Program-made: the position numbers and the translations under genes
Assembly (NCBI GenBank): GCA_030220185.1
Contig: JASPKZ010001243.1
Coordinates: 1 to 64,000, forward strand
Reading direction: 5' to 3'
Length of the DNA stretch: 64,000 bases
Source: Diploptera punctata
Taxonomy: Eukaryota > Arthropoda > Insecta > Blattodea > Blaberidae
Notes under the pieces: model-generated
Seen by the model: the letters and a program-made list of their open reading frames with translations, nothing else
Databases searched by the model: none
What the model was told of the DNA's origin: nothing
Shown: piece by piece, positions 9,001 to 21,140 of the stretch
Position numbering within the stretch: the first letter of the stretch is position 1
How the letters are laid out: every line of letters starts with the position of its first letter

Positions 9001-12000
9001 GAAAATAAACAAGTTTTTGGAATAATTATTCAGAATGAAATTAATAGCAGATATTCCTTTTTTTAATGGTGATCTTGCTATTTGAGTTATTCGTGGTCAC
9101 TACAATCACTGATAATTACACATGTATGAAATTTGTGGCACATATCACGAGTCGATATTTAGTCTGTTTAATTAAGGTTTGTAATTAATTGATATAACGA
9201 TTCCATGTACATTACAATTTAAAATACTGATACTATTTGTTCTGACAAACTCATTTCCCCATGTCAGAGCACATAGAGCAGTTTCCAATCCAATTCCTTC
9301 GCCAATATTTTCATAATCTATCTTCGAATTAAAAACGCTACCCAAATTAATTATTAGTCTATTCTGGAAAAGAAAACGATCTGAAATAAGTTAATGGTAG
9401 TAAATATGTTAATAAAATGATTTACATCGTGGAAAATTAAACCATGAAAGAGTGTTGTAGCGTTAAAAACATGTAAAAACACTTTCAAATAAGTAATATA
9501 TGCGATAAATTATCTAATTGTTTAACCACAGTTAAACAATTAAGAAAACGCGTTTTTAAATTGTTTTAAAGGATGCAATGTATCTCTATTTTGCTGACTT
9601 AATAATCTTTAAACATTTTACTGTCATTGTCATTTGCTGATTGCCATCAAACGAATTTCTATAGTTCTAAGTTAGTGCTTTTTTATGATTTTAACTATAT
9701 ATGTCATTTACATCACAATTCAAATTTGGGAACCAAAGAGCTGTGAAGCTTAGTTCATAAAACTCTTATATCAGGAATATTACGTCATTAGAAATCCATT
9801 GTACTCTACCGGGTTTAAATGCGCGAAACATGGAACCATATTCTTCTATTTCACCAGCGCGAACATACTTTTAGGCAAATTAGCGTTTTTTTTTAATGCA
9901 ACAGACTACTCGAAATAAAATGTAATTTAAAAAATATAGTTGAAAATACAGGTATGTTTAAATTATGTGAAAATGAAAGGTATGTAGAAATATAACTTAC
10001 TTAACATTTAAGATACATTTTAATGGAAATAACTATTAATCTCTTTGATAGAGTATATAATTACACTAGGCCACATTTCCGGTTGATTTCATTACATTAG
10101 TTTACAAAATATTTAAATACATCTAACAAGAGAGATGTTCATTTTGTAGCTAATGTATCATGAAACATTCTTAATTTATATATTTGCATTTTTTTAAATC
10201 GTCCAATTTAGTGATTCAAAGGTATGTTAAAACGTTATTTTTTGCGCGAAAATGCGTTTTGTCGTATTTACAGCAATGGCGACCATGATTGAAAGTTCAA
10301 CTTCTTACATTTCGGAGTTGCCAACCTAAATAACTATACTGTAATATTATATATTCCAAACCACGTGCAGGAAGTAACACCACTGCCCTTTATGTATACT
10401 ACGTACAATATATATATATATATACAAAAATATATCCAAAAGGTAGTGTAAATATACATTATACGAAGCAAATCACTGCATTTTAAATGAACTGAACTTT
10501 ATTTGAAACAATGTAAACAACAAATACGTACATGTAGCCATTTTATGACTGATTGGTGTCACAGCCTTCTGTATTCTGTAGTCTCAACTAATAAACATTG
10601 TCCACGCTGTTAACTTTAGTTACTTGTTAATAATGAACGCAAATATTTACAACAAAGATGTTATTATTTTATTATTATTTATTTTTTGAAAACACCATCG
10701 CGCAAAAGAATAATGTACAACGCACGTTTATGGCGTGTTTTAGAGGATCTCGGAAATTAAAAAACGAAAGACATTTCCTAGCTTCTGTAAAAACCACTTA
10801 TCGTAATATACTATTTCATCAAGAAATAGAGTATAAATAAAAAAATGCATTTTTATTACAGGTTTACAAGTAATGCAGGAGTGGGGAGGGCAACATACTA
10901 GTATAATAATTATACTGACATGTATAAGATTCATAAATTTATAGCGTAGTACAATTTAACTTCAATATTTATATATTGAAACTCGGTCTCAAAAGCCATT
11001 AATTTACTAATGTAGATGTAAGTATCGTTTAGAATTGAATATAGTACTTAATTTAGAACTATATTTATATTACTGTTAATAGAATTTCAGAAAATATAAC
11101 AAAAATTAATGTAGTATAGAAACAATTTTCAATAAAGTACAGTATAAATTAAAATTTGGAAATGTTGTGTAGTAAAGAATATACAAAAATGAAATAAACA
11201 TTTAATTTCGGTGGTTGTTATTAGTTTTCTTAGGAATGTATCTCTAATACAAAACATTCATTTTAGTATATCAGAATTCATTGACCTCTAGGCCCATGAG
11301 AAATGTCTGTTACTTGTCACTGCAAGAGAAAGAATTCTAACCCAATGCCCGGGGCTAATCCTTACAGAAATAACATTGAGTAACAGCAAGATGTTTTGTC
11401 CAGAATAAGATTGAAACTGTCAACATACAGTTTTACAAACTAATCAGTTTTAGTCATTACCACTGTTGTTAATTATTCCTTAATAGTTTTAAATTCGTTA
11501 AATTATAATAAAATAACTAATCAGTAATTACTAGCTGCACCTGATAATGTCGAATTATATTTATTATTTTTTTTGCCTTACTTTTTTAGTTGCCAATTTC
11601 GTATTTATAATTTTAAGTTACAAAATCAACAAATTTTATTCTATACACAAACATATTCGGTATTTATTTAATATTAAATGTTTTTAGACTTAAAATAGTT
11701 TTTATATCTATTTTAATTTTCGAACACATAATCGGGAATATGGAAATTGGTCTTCTAATTCTAATAAATTTTTATTTGGTAGTTACATGCTAGATCATAG
11801 ACCTAATATACCAAACAACTTCTCACGAGACAAAATATATTCTGCTTAAATAAAAAAAATACAGATATTAGGACCGATTTTTAAAATTATATCATTATAT
11901 ATTGAGCTAGGTACGATTTGGGTCATTGTGTGGACTTCATAAATTATTATAATATACAATAATGAAATAAAAATAAAGTATATTTAAATATCTTAAGGAA

Positions 12001-12473
12001 ACAGTCGTTAGCAAAATTAAACCCTGCAATAAAACTTTATTGGTTTGTATGAAGAGATCAGAAAATACTGATCATTACCCAAATGTTTCAATCAATGTAT
12101 TATCTTTGACGATATATCCCGTAGAGAGTTTTTTCCTTTCTGATTACATCTTCACAATATATTTCAAAAGTATTTTATACATCCACATTTTTCCAAATCT
12201 TATATGATTTGAATTTTTCTACATGCAATATTTTTTTTCTGCACTCATCTTCTATAATAATTCTATTTTCTGTTCTTCAATTTCCATTGAATATGAAACC
12301 TTCCGTTCGTGTAGTAAAACAAGTGTAAATTTGCAGCTTGTTCAATTCCAATTACAGGTATTATATTTATCGTTACTCCACTCTTTAATCTACATTTCCA
12401 TTCTTTAATTATATAATTTCTAATAAACCCAGTTTTGGAAAATTATTATTTCTATCAGTCTATATATTTTCAC
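9001..12473. other. Long AT-rich gene-free stretch
   Basis: About 3.5 kb of low-complexity AT-rich DNA with short TA runs (for example near 10405-10425). Open frames at 10658-10934 and 12223-12408 are AT-driven and carry no recognisable motif. I found no repeat family member here, which makes it the longest element-poor stretch of the window. Confidence 0.5.
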
Positions 12474-13153
12474 GACTATTTAACTCATGCCCCAAATGGG
12501 AGTCAATGACCAATCACGTTTCAATGATTTCTGTATTACAAACCAATCAGAGACGTGTTTCACGAAATAATTATCAACGTTAGGATTATCATATATTAAG
12601 CAAAGCTCCTCCTTTTTAATATTCTGAAACAGGTCTGACCGTTATTTTGCAGTGACTGAGCCTATAACAAATACGGCTACCAGATTGTATATAATAGTGC
12701 TTACATGTCAACATTTGTAGCAATTGATTATACCACCAAAAAAAGAAACCACTGTTTGCACTTTCTTAAATGTATACGACATCAAAAATGAATTAATATA
12801 CAGATTGATGTGTTTCATTTTTTCTCCACTAGAGAGCATTCTTACAATATTGCGTTCCTTTGGCAATAAATAGTATGATCTGGTTGCAGTGATAAACAAA
12901 AGAAGCAGTAGAAGCGTAGGCTACCTATCGTTTCTCATTAGTTTTCAAACATCACCGTTTACTTTAAATATAAAAATTTTTTAAATAACTGTAGTTAAAT
13001 AATGATTTGTGAGTAAACAGCTTTATTTATTCGTTAAATAGTCCTAACAAAATGCCACTTTGATTTCCAAATTCTCTAGATAAATTCACTCCTCACTTCG
13101 TGAGTCGTGAATTTATCGATAATTTGGAAATCACTCGTGGCATTACTTATGAT
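12474..13153 (+). mobile_element. Foldback-ended repeat family, most complete copy (Helentron-like?)
   Basis: Starts with GACTATTTAAC (12474-12484) and carries its exact inverse GTTAAATAGTC at 13033-13043. That is not at the other end but about 110 bp inside it. Between that site and the end lies a hairpin at 13052-13143 with arms ATGCCAC...GATTTCCAAATT and the inverse, closing near CACTTCGTG. The element ends around CATTACTTATGAT. Related copies: 3640-4160, 37554-37999 (minus), 43572-44002 and 60203-61859. A short CCCAAATGGG hairpin also sits near the start. Terminal inverted repeat at one end, displaced inverse at the other, then a hairpin: this is the layout described for Helentron/Helitron2 non-autonomous elements. 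The class is inference. Confidence 0.72.
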
Positions 13154-14452
13154 TATCTATATCTTCATTCAGTTCTGCACGTTTTGAATGCTCGGTGATA
13201 ATTAAAAATAAAATAGTTTTTCTCTTGCTTCATATCAAGTAATATCTACCCTATATGAAAATTTAAAAATTAACTTAATTTCAAATTTTGAACTCACTTA
13301 AAAATGCATGTAACATTACATAACAAACTCCAATATGATATAAAAATTAAATATTCAGATGAAATGCATTACTGAATAAATTATTACTTACCAATAAATA
13401 TACAAATTCAGTAAACCAACAAAATTATATATAACTACCAATTGTTATATTATCGCTTAATTTCAATAATAAATATTAATGTACCAATAGCTTATGTAAA
13501 TTTCCGCTGTATCATAAATAAATATTTAGAGATGCATCAAAAAGAGTGCGAGTACAAATTAGCTTTATCAGTTTAGAAAAATTAATATCAGAAACAATGT
13601 ATTATACTTCAATATCTATAAGCTATCACAAATTATAAATAAATTCTTTATTCACACCAACATTTCTTTAAAAAAAAAACATTAAGTTTTAGAATTTGAT
13701 GTATCGAAAAAAAAAGAATATATCTTAAAACTATTAACTTATATTCTCAAAAGTCGAAACGTGTACATGCACATTGTTGCAAGGATTGTAGCATTCGCTG
13801 ACGATGTGCGCCAATTTCCTGATATGGTACAGCTTGTGTTTCGGTTCATGAGGCGTCGCTGTGAATTTGATCGTGATAATGATAGTGGACATTTGAACAA
13901 TTACTTTAAACAGCATAACAATGTAATTTGGAAATATTCATATTCCAAGTAAACAGATACGAAGGTGGTTAAGTTATACAAAACGAAAGTAATGAAATTA
14001 CTCGGTAATGAGCCACTGTAGACCATAGGTTCCTTATATCAAAACACACAGTTACAACATTGAATAACTTGTGAAAGTTTGTTGGTAGAATTTGAATTTC
14101 ACCCCTCTATATTACTGCGCATTTAATTGTATAATGTATTGTAATATTCATACCAACTTAAAAAAAATTAATTACAGAAAACTAATTAAAGAAGTCATGT
14201 CACTTAAAATTATTTTCTTAAACCTAGACATCATGCGTACTGTTTAATTAATATAAAACACATTTTTCAATTCAAAATCCAAATAATATTTTGTTTACAT
14301 TACTTCTATTGCCATTAAGATTTCCATTTAAAATATTTTCATTGTCAATGTTGTTGGGAAGTATATCGCATTATGTAAGGGGAAGATGTAGGGGAAAATC
14401 GCGTTCTAAATAAAAATTTGGTTCAAGTATTTACATCTTGTATCACTAATTA
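13154..14452. other. AT-rich spacer with one GC-richer island
   Basis: Mostly unrecognised AT-rich DNA. At about 13755-13915 composition is visibly GC-richer and both strands are open (60 and 63 codons). Neither product is recognisable. It could be a fragment of an exon or an old repeat. Confidence 0.3.
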
Positions 14453-14984
14453 CACTGGTCAACATGATTTTTGTCTCATGAGTATCAAGTTGTAGTTAAT
14501 GAAGTTTTTATCGTGTTTTCAAATATGTATTCGGAATTTCTCCTCATCCATAGTTCATTTATTTAAATTTCAATTAATGGATTTAAATAATTATTTTTTG
14601 ATAAACGTTTTTTTCGTCCATTGTAAAATAAAACGGGGAACACTTTCATCAGGAGATTTCAGCTTTGGAAAATGTATATCAAGGCAAATGGAATCCTAAT
14701 ATGCTGGCCGATTATTGTTGGACCATCAAGAGGGATGCTCCACAGGCGAAATATAGCAGAAAATCGTAATTTCGTACATTCTAGGTGAGTCCGAATGTTC
14801 GAATATTGTGTGGTTATGAATGTAGAAATATTTAAGTGTTTGAAATAATAAATTCTTGTCTCTCGTAAACCTTGCGTGATAGAGAAAAACCGATATCATA
14901 CTTGAATTGAGGAAAAAAAATACTATCAGAATCACGTATTTTTCTATCCGAGACAAAAAAAAAGTTTCTTTTTGTTGCTCAGTG
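14453..14984. mobile_element. Harbinger-like MITE, copy 2
   Basis: 532 bp, same termini as copy 1 (CACTGGTCAACA ... TGTTGCTCAGTG), flanked by TTA on both sides (14450-14452 and 14985-14987). Non-coding; the open frames overlapping it are spurious. Confidence 0.75.
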
Positions 14985-15596
14985 TTATTTATACATTTGT
15001 ACAAATCGAGAAGAAGAACAGACATTTTGCCCTAATTCTGCCAAAATAATACTATTATGATTATTATTACTATTCAGTAAATAAACAAGTTTAAATTTAA
15101 CTGAACTCGCAGTGACAGGACTGTAATCTAATAAAATTTCACAAATTGAACCTGCACATCTGATGAACTCTGTTTCGGATGAAACATTCTTGCAATTCTA
15201 TCTGACATGAAAATGCCGTCAATATTGGCACTTACACACATTTCTTAATTGAGGTGTACTTAATGACACAATGGACACGGACACAACAGGTAGTTGTTAG
15301 GAGAGGTAATGCAATGCAACAAATTGATATAAGGGTGTTCATTATAAGGTAAATTTTAATTTTGATTTTAGAGTATGACAGAAAGTAATAGGTTCATCAG
15401 GAACTAAGAGAAATGACCAGTTTAAATTCAATACATGATGCACGCGAGGTTGCATGTCTGCCCTGTGACGTCATCAGTACCAACTGTCCCCTGCACCTAA
15501 TTATAATATGTATAACTAGTTCAGGTTTGTTTCTAAATGAAAACAACAGGCCAGGAGGATTTATCTGCTTCTTATTATTCTCAATCAAATAATAAT
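14985..15596. other. Unannotated AT-rich stretch
   Basis: No gene recognised. A TGACGTCATCAGTACCAAC segment near 15465 resembles one near 3240. Confidence 0.3.
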
Positions 15597-15905
15597 CGGC
15601 TGCCGTGGTCTAGTGGCTAAATAAATGTTGGCCGCAATGGTCTAGTGGTTATATTCTTTGTCTCTAGTTCCAAGTGTCGCGGTTTCTAACCCGGCCTGAG
15701 TCGATGGATTTTTTTTAGAATAGAAGACATTCGGGAGGGACTTTAAGCCTTGATCCAGTTTTAAGATTTTTAGGCCTGCAAAAAGCATGAAAAAAAAGAC
15801 GCCCCAAGCAAATTTTACCGATATTCGTCACCCAATTAATACCTAAGTCGCCTATTAGATATCTCATAGGATAGGTATGCTGACCACATGCCATCTCGAA
15901 ATATA
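15597..15905 (+). mobile_element. tRNA-derived SINE, family C (probable)
   Basis: The tRNA-like head GGTCTAGTGGTTA (15640-15652) and the B-box-like GGTTTCTAACCC (about 15681-15692) have normal spacing. A shorter duplicate of the head (GTGGTCTAGTGGCTAAA) lies just upstream at about 15606. The body contains GACTTTAAGCCTTGATCC and AGATATCTCATAGGATAGG. No second copy is in the window and no TSD is evident, so the right end is approximate. Confidence 0.55.
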
Positions 15906-16534
15906 TAGGGAAATAAGTGTAACTAAATTGCCTTAGTCTAGAAATTGTAACAAAGACTGGCTATGGCTAGACTCAAACGATGGTAAAGAATGTAAGTCAA
16001 GTAAATCAAATAAGTTTAAATTAAGAGTTAGTGTAAATATTCTACGTTATTAGAAGGTTACATAAGATGAAAATGTATTACTTAATCAGATTGTAATTGT
16101 GCGAACAGTAGTTTAATACTAAATTGCATTCCTGGTACTTTTGAAGTATCGAGTTCAAGTCACTTGTTTAGGTTATATTTACTCTTTCTTGTTATTTTCC
16201 CGTCTTATTTACACTCCGTAACTTTCCTAGTAATTTCAGGACCTGCAATTATTACAGATGTCCTGTCCATCGCAATATTTCCTCTCTAAAATATATAATT
16301 TTATTTACTTTGAAACTACGTTACATAAGAAAAGTAAAAACGTATCGACATGCCATGCAGGTGACAGTAATATTATTGTCACACTTTCTTACTACAGTTT
16401 GTTTACACCCGGGAGCCCATTGTTAACATCATATTACTACATACAACAGTAGGACATACATGACCTACTGGACAAATTAAAAACTCTAGAAAATAGGAAA
16501 TAAAATTAATAATATAATTAACACTACTAAACTT
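15906..16534. other. Unannotated AT-rich stretch
   Basis: No element or gene recognised. The 64-codon frame at 16258-16452 has no motif. Confidence 0.3.
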
Positions 16535-16985
16535 GAACTGGAAGTAAATATCAATAAATTAAATATATCAGACACCAAAAGTTATATTATAAAATGGGAA
16601 CGTACACTTAATCACAAATGAGAACATTTTTAATGCATGACCTAATTAAAATACCTAGGAAATACAATAAAAATAGGAAACTAGATGCAGACAAGAATTA
16701 AAAATAGCTCATCTCTGCTATTACTCGTATGCATGACAGGAACTCCTGTCATCCTAAATTCCGCTAAAATGATTTATTAAATATATATAAAACGTCGATT
16801 CTTCCAACATTAAGTCGATCCGATACATCGTACCTTATTTTGAGAGAGGGAGAAAAATGAATATAATTTTTATATATAACGTTTTTTTTTAATTTTGTGA
16901 CAAAGGAGAGGCAGACAGATGTATGGATGAAACTACATAGTAGTGAGTTCGGTGATTTTATGGGAAAGCAGCTGTAATACGTAGA
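16535..16985 (+). pseudogene. RTE-like family 1, highly degraded internal part
   Basis: Retains GAAGTAAATATCAATAAA...AAATATAT, the same block as at 62048, then ATACCTAGGAAATACAAT (YLG motif) and a TATATAAAACGTCGATTCTTCC block matching YKTIILP. Near 16900 it has scraps of the KER...W...LH region. Many stops. The conserved 3' end is missing. Confidence 0.5.
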
Positions 16986-16992
16986 ATTACAT

Positions 16993-17845
16993 CTGGGTGA
17001 TGTTTTTGGGGGGGGGGGGTTTCCACACCTGTAAGACAAATGTCAGGAGACTGTAAGGCCCAAACGGTCCCCGAACATCATCTGACAATCATTATCATCA
17101 TTAACATAGGATTAAGGCCTCTCCCGGTTGATCATTACCATCATCATTACTTACTTACTCACTGGCACTATCAAACCCGTAGGTTCGTGGCCGCACGGGC
17201 ATAAGCTCTCCATACATCCCTATCCTGAGCCAATGCTTTCCAATCATTCCCTGTATAATCTACTTCCCTCAAATCATAGTTAATGTTATTCTCCCACCTC
17301 ATTCTTGGTCTACCAACTGGCGGCCGTTTTCCCCTGGTTTTCCTACAAGAAGCTTCCATGCAAGTCTTTAATTCCTCATGCGTGCCACATGTCCTGCCCA
17401 TCGCAGTCTACGAGACTTAACTGTTCTTATTATATCTGGCTTCCGATAAAGACCATGTAGTTCATTGTTAATAGTCTTCTCCATTCACCTGTCTGTTCAT
17501 CTCTCTTTGGTCCAAAAATTTTCCTAAGTACTTTATTCTCAAATACTTGTAATCTCCTTTCCTCCCTTAAAGTAAGAGTCCATGTTTCGCACCCCTATAA
17601 TAAACTGGTATAGTTTTATATATTTTCAGTTTAACGTTTTTTGAAGGAGTTGGGACATCAAGAGTCTCTGCAATGCATAATAGCACGCATTTCCAGAATT
17701 GAGCCTATGTTTAATTTCTTGGTAATGGCCATCATCATTACCTACCATAATTATTGGGGTAGCGTAACTCCGCCTTGAAGGCGCTCAAATCTCAGAAGTG
17801 GGTTACAATAACGCCATGTCAGGAGAGAATACCTGAAGTCGCGAA
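16993..17845 (+). mobile_element. SINE family B variant 2, split by an RTE-like insertion
   Basis: Left part 16993-17150 has ACACCTGTAAGACAAATGTC and AAGGCCCAAACGGTCCCCG. Right part 17742-17845 has the variant-2 end: GCGTAACTCCGCC, CTCAGAAGTGGGTTACAA and AACGCCATG. Together they match the continuous copy at 26205-26530. The tRNA head is missing. The break is exactly the retroelement at 17151-17728. Confidence 0.75.
17151..17728 (-). mobile_element. RTE-like family 1, inserted in a SINE, 13-bp TSD
   Basis: Minus-strand 3' part of family 1. Its tail reads (TTAC)n on the plus strand from 17151. It encodes GRTCGTHEELKTCMEASCRKTRGKRP...GRPRMRWENNINYDLREVDYTGNDWKALAQDRDVW (frames at 17171-17401) and, further upstream in the element, the LRKIFGPKRDEQTGEW region and a KNVKL block. 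The direct repeat CCATCATCATTAC occurs at 17138-17150 and 17729-17741. It is 5' truncated and not functional. Confidence 0.87.
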
Positions 17846-18290
17846 TGAGAACGTGGTGGCATTGAATAAAAAAAATCTTATAAACTGTGATGGACAACAA
17901 ATGTGATACGAATGTGTAATAAATAAGGAGCAAGGAAACATCTTGTAGGAAAGCAGAGAGAATGTACTCGTAGTAAGCAGGGCGCCAAGAATGTGATGGG
18001 AGCATAATTTGAGCGACGTCTGAAAATATTATTTCAGCTTATAACCGTGTGTCTATGAATTTCAGGGTATGATAGTACCAGTGAGTTGAGATAGCTGCTA
18101 ATATATCAGAATGGTTAGCCTTAATGTTTTTACTTACGATCGTTACATTTAAATAACCTAGAGTTAATTTAGTCGGTTATACCATGGAGAGTCGCCATAA
18201 CAAATAAAATGGACCAGAGATTGTTGTGAACATTGCGATTTTTGAACATTATGTATTTTCAAAACACAATTACCACTGCTACTAAGCTTA
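17846..18290. other. Unannotated spacer
   Basis: No feature recognised beyond the tail of the SINE. A diverged family-1-like block is possible near 17925-18090 (CTTGTAGGAAAG, GTATGATAGTACCAGTGAG), suggesting a very old plus-strand family-1 copy here. Confidence 0.35.
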
Positions 18291-18960
18291 CTTACTTACT
18301 GGCACTATCGAACCGTTAGGTTCATGGCCGCGCGGACATAACGCTCCATACATACACCCCTATCCTGGTCTAATGCTTTCCAATCATTCCCTGTATAATC
18401 TACTTCCTTCAAAACATAGTTAATGCTTATTCTCCCACAATCATTTTTGGTGTGCCAACTGGACGTTTTCCTATTGGCTTTCCTACAAGAAGTTTCATGC
18501 ACGCCTTTCATTCTCCATATGTGGCCACCATGTTCTGCCTATTGCAGTCTACGAGACTTAACTGTTCTTATTACATTCTGGCTCCCTACAAAGACCTGTA
18601 GTTAATGTTACATAGTCTTCTCCATTCACCTGTCTGTTCATCTCTCTTTGGTCCAAAAATTGTCCTAAGTACCTTTATTCTCAAATACTCGTATCTTCTT
18701 TTCCTCCTTAAAGTTTTTTGAAAGGAGTTGGGACATCAAAAGTCTCTATATGACATAATAGCACACATTTCCAGAATTGAGCCTATGTTTAATTTCTTTG
18801 TGCATCTCATTGCTATTTGTGGTATTGTTCCTAGGTATTTGAATTCAGCCACTTCCTCAAAATGTCCCTCATTGTCATTAGCTGTCCATTTCCATTATAT
18901 TTGTATTTCTACGTGTGACCCACATATCTAGTTTTTTATTGATATTTATTTCCGTCCTAA
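18291..18960 (-). mobile_element. RTE-like family 1 copy
   Basis: Starts at a (TTAC)n tail and continues through the conserved end (AACCGTTAGGTTCATGGCCGCGCGG on the plus strand), the tail domain, an internal deletion near 18705, the RRLLMSQLL-equivalent block and the FEEVAEFKYLGT-equivalent block to about 18960. Multiple frameshifts. Confidence 0.82.
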
Positions 18961-19044
18961 TTTCTTAGTGTCACTATTACTATTATTATTATTTTTAATC
19001 CCATCAGTTTTTGTCATTTTAGACCATTTATGGTGTTCTCTTCT

Positions 19045-19387
19045 GGCAATGGCGTAACTGTTATCACCTTCTAAGGTTGGGGGCCTGGAAGGCGCGGTTA
19101 CATTTCCCCGATGATTATGATGGGTGATGATGATGATAGTTGTGCACCAGAAGAGGCCCTAATCCTAAACATAATCTAAGATGAATATGAATGATGAATG
19201 ATTGCGATGGCCATATGATTTGGGGGACCATTTGGAGCCTAAAGTTTTCTTAGACATTTGTCTTACAGGTGAGGAAAACCCCGAGATAAAAACTTACCCA
19301 GAAAACGTGTCCCAACCGGGGATTCGAACCCGCGCCCCGCTGCGTGACAAGGCAGCACGCTACCTCGAGACCACAAGCGGTGGACAT
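19045..19387 (-). mobile_element. SINE family B variant 2
   Basis: Minus-strand copy. The tRNA head lies at about 19315-19387 on the plus strand (complement of GTGGTCTCGAGGTAGCG; B box complement GGGGATTCGAACCC). The body includes ACAAATGTC and GGTTTTCCTCACC, and the variant-2 3' end lies near 19050-19105. Variant 2 differs from variant 1 only in the 3' third. Confidence 0.78.
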
Positions 19388-19460
19388 TACAACTCTTATT
19401 GATACTACTATTACTACCATTACAATTTACAAACTGCTATTATTACTGATAATTCAGAGA

Positions 19461-19667
19461 TTCTGGGCTATGTGGCCGTGGTCTATGACTGGTGTTTCTC
19501 CCAGACGTTTTCTCCTCGACTGCGGGAGGGCATCTTCAGTGGCGAGACTCGAACCAGGGAACACTATCTAGAAGTAACTCGCTGCTGAAAATGTCCCTCG
19601 CAATGAGGGAGAAATTTTCTGGAAGAAACGCCAGTCATGGACCACAGCCACATAGCCCGGAATATTT
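19461..19667. repeat. Foldback with 45-bp inverted arms
   Basis: The arm TTCTGGGCTATGTGGCCGTGG... (19461-19505) recurs inverted at about 19620-19664 (...GTCATGGACCACAGCCACATAGCCCGG) with a few mismatches. Between the arms lie GGCATCTTCAGTGGCGAGACTCG and GAAAATGTCCCTCGC. A Penelope-like terminal repeat is one possibility. No coding motif. Confidence 0.6.
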
Positions 19668-20462
19668 TAATATTATGATTACTGGCCGTGAAAGCCTGAA
19701 TTCAACTGTTATTATTATCAATCATAATGTTTTATTACTGCTATTTTCTACTGTTATTACTGCTGCTTGTTATATAATTATTATTATTGCTCTTGTTTGT
19801 TACTATTTACAGCTACTATTTCTACCATTCTTACTTCTATACTACTACTACTAGTAGTAGTAGTAGTAGTAGTACAAAGAGCTACAAGAAGGCGCTATAA
19901 AACATTCAGCTTACTGAGTATGCACGCTATCTGAGTCATTTTGATTAAAAATGCGGGACAGGGTGGCTGGAAGGCGTTCAGAAAACAAATCGCAAACGCA
20001 GTCTAGCGTCAAGTTACGATAAATCTTGAACGAGTATCCCCGGTACGATGACGGTCAAATGCCGAGAGTACGCTGAATGCTTGCTTGAACCTTCTTTGCA
20101 AGAATGAATAATTGTACACCACTAATATTTCTACTGCTAATGCTGCTGCTTTCTACTGCTACTGTTAATGCTATAGTACGTACAGATACTCTTCTGATCC
20201 AAGAAATATCTTGCGAAACATTCATTGTAATGATTTCTCAGCATTCGATACATTCACATGTTCTGTGTGTTGTGATGTGATAACTTTCATTGAATATTGT
20301 GCATTTTACACAACATTTTGTAGAGAACCGCACTGTCCTGTGTCACGAGGATGTTGATTGATTGTAATGGTATCGGGAGTTTGGGACATCCACCCATCCA
20401 CTCAATAAAATAAATAAATTCACTTTGTTAAATTTCAAACAAACAAATAGCATATAAAACTT
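19668..20462. other. Unannotated spacer with (AGT)n
   Basis: Contains an (AGT)n microsatellite at 19848-19875 and imperfect ATT/CTA-rich DNA before it. The 120-codon frame ending at 19854 is repeat-driven. No gene recognised. Confidence 0.4.
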
Positions 20463-20840
20463 CGTATTCTCAACGGCATTATCGTACCCATAGGTTCATG
20501 ACCGCGCGAAAATAAGCTCTCAATGCATCACTATCATGATCTAGGGCCTAATGTTCACCAATAATCCCCTGTATAATTGATCTCTCTCAAATCATGTATA
20601 TATTATTCTACTATGTCATTTTAGCCTACCTACTGCGCGCTTTCCTTCTAGTTTTCCTACAAGAGATTTCCATTCCTCTCTTTCATTCCCCATTCGTACC
20701 ACATGTCCTGCACATCGCAGACTTAACTGTTTTTATTATCCTTGAAGACCATGTAGCTCATTATTATAACATATGTAGTCTTTTCTATTCGCTTATCTAT
20801 TCGTGTCTCTTCAGTCAAAAAAAAATTCCTAAGAGATAAG
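20463..20840 (-). mobile_element. RTE-like family 1, degraded copy
   Basis: The plus strand shows GTACCCATAGGTTCATGACCGCGCG, ATAAGCTCTC, TTTCCTACAAGAGATTTCC and CACATGTCCTGCACATCGCAG, all complements of the family-1 tail. Many substitutions. The (GTAA) tail is lost. Confidence 0.75.
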
Positions 20841-21140
20841 TCTATTATATTAGTGGAAACAATTCGAATATACAGATATAAAAAATGTATAAATTTAGTA
20901 TCATTGTCAGTACTATCTTGAAAAATTCTAATTATATCCATTAAATTCCTATTTTGCTTCTATTAAAGAACATCCTAATATTAAATTCATGTCATGTTTG
21001 CCTAAATCTTTCCTCTCTATAGATTGACAGAACATTTTTATTACGAACTATTTTTTGCATTCGTTCTATTTGTAATTTCTGTCGGTTTTTCTGAAGAGAT
21101 AATATAGTAAAGTAAAAGTAAGTAAAGTGATCTAACAACA

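Noticed and set aside
9001..12473. Possible host genes in the element-poor stretch
   Set aside because: All frames are short and AT-driven, with no motif, codon signal or splice pattern I could support.
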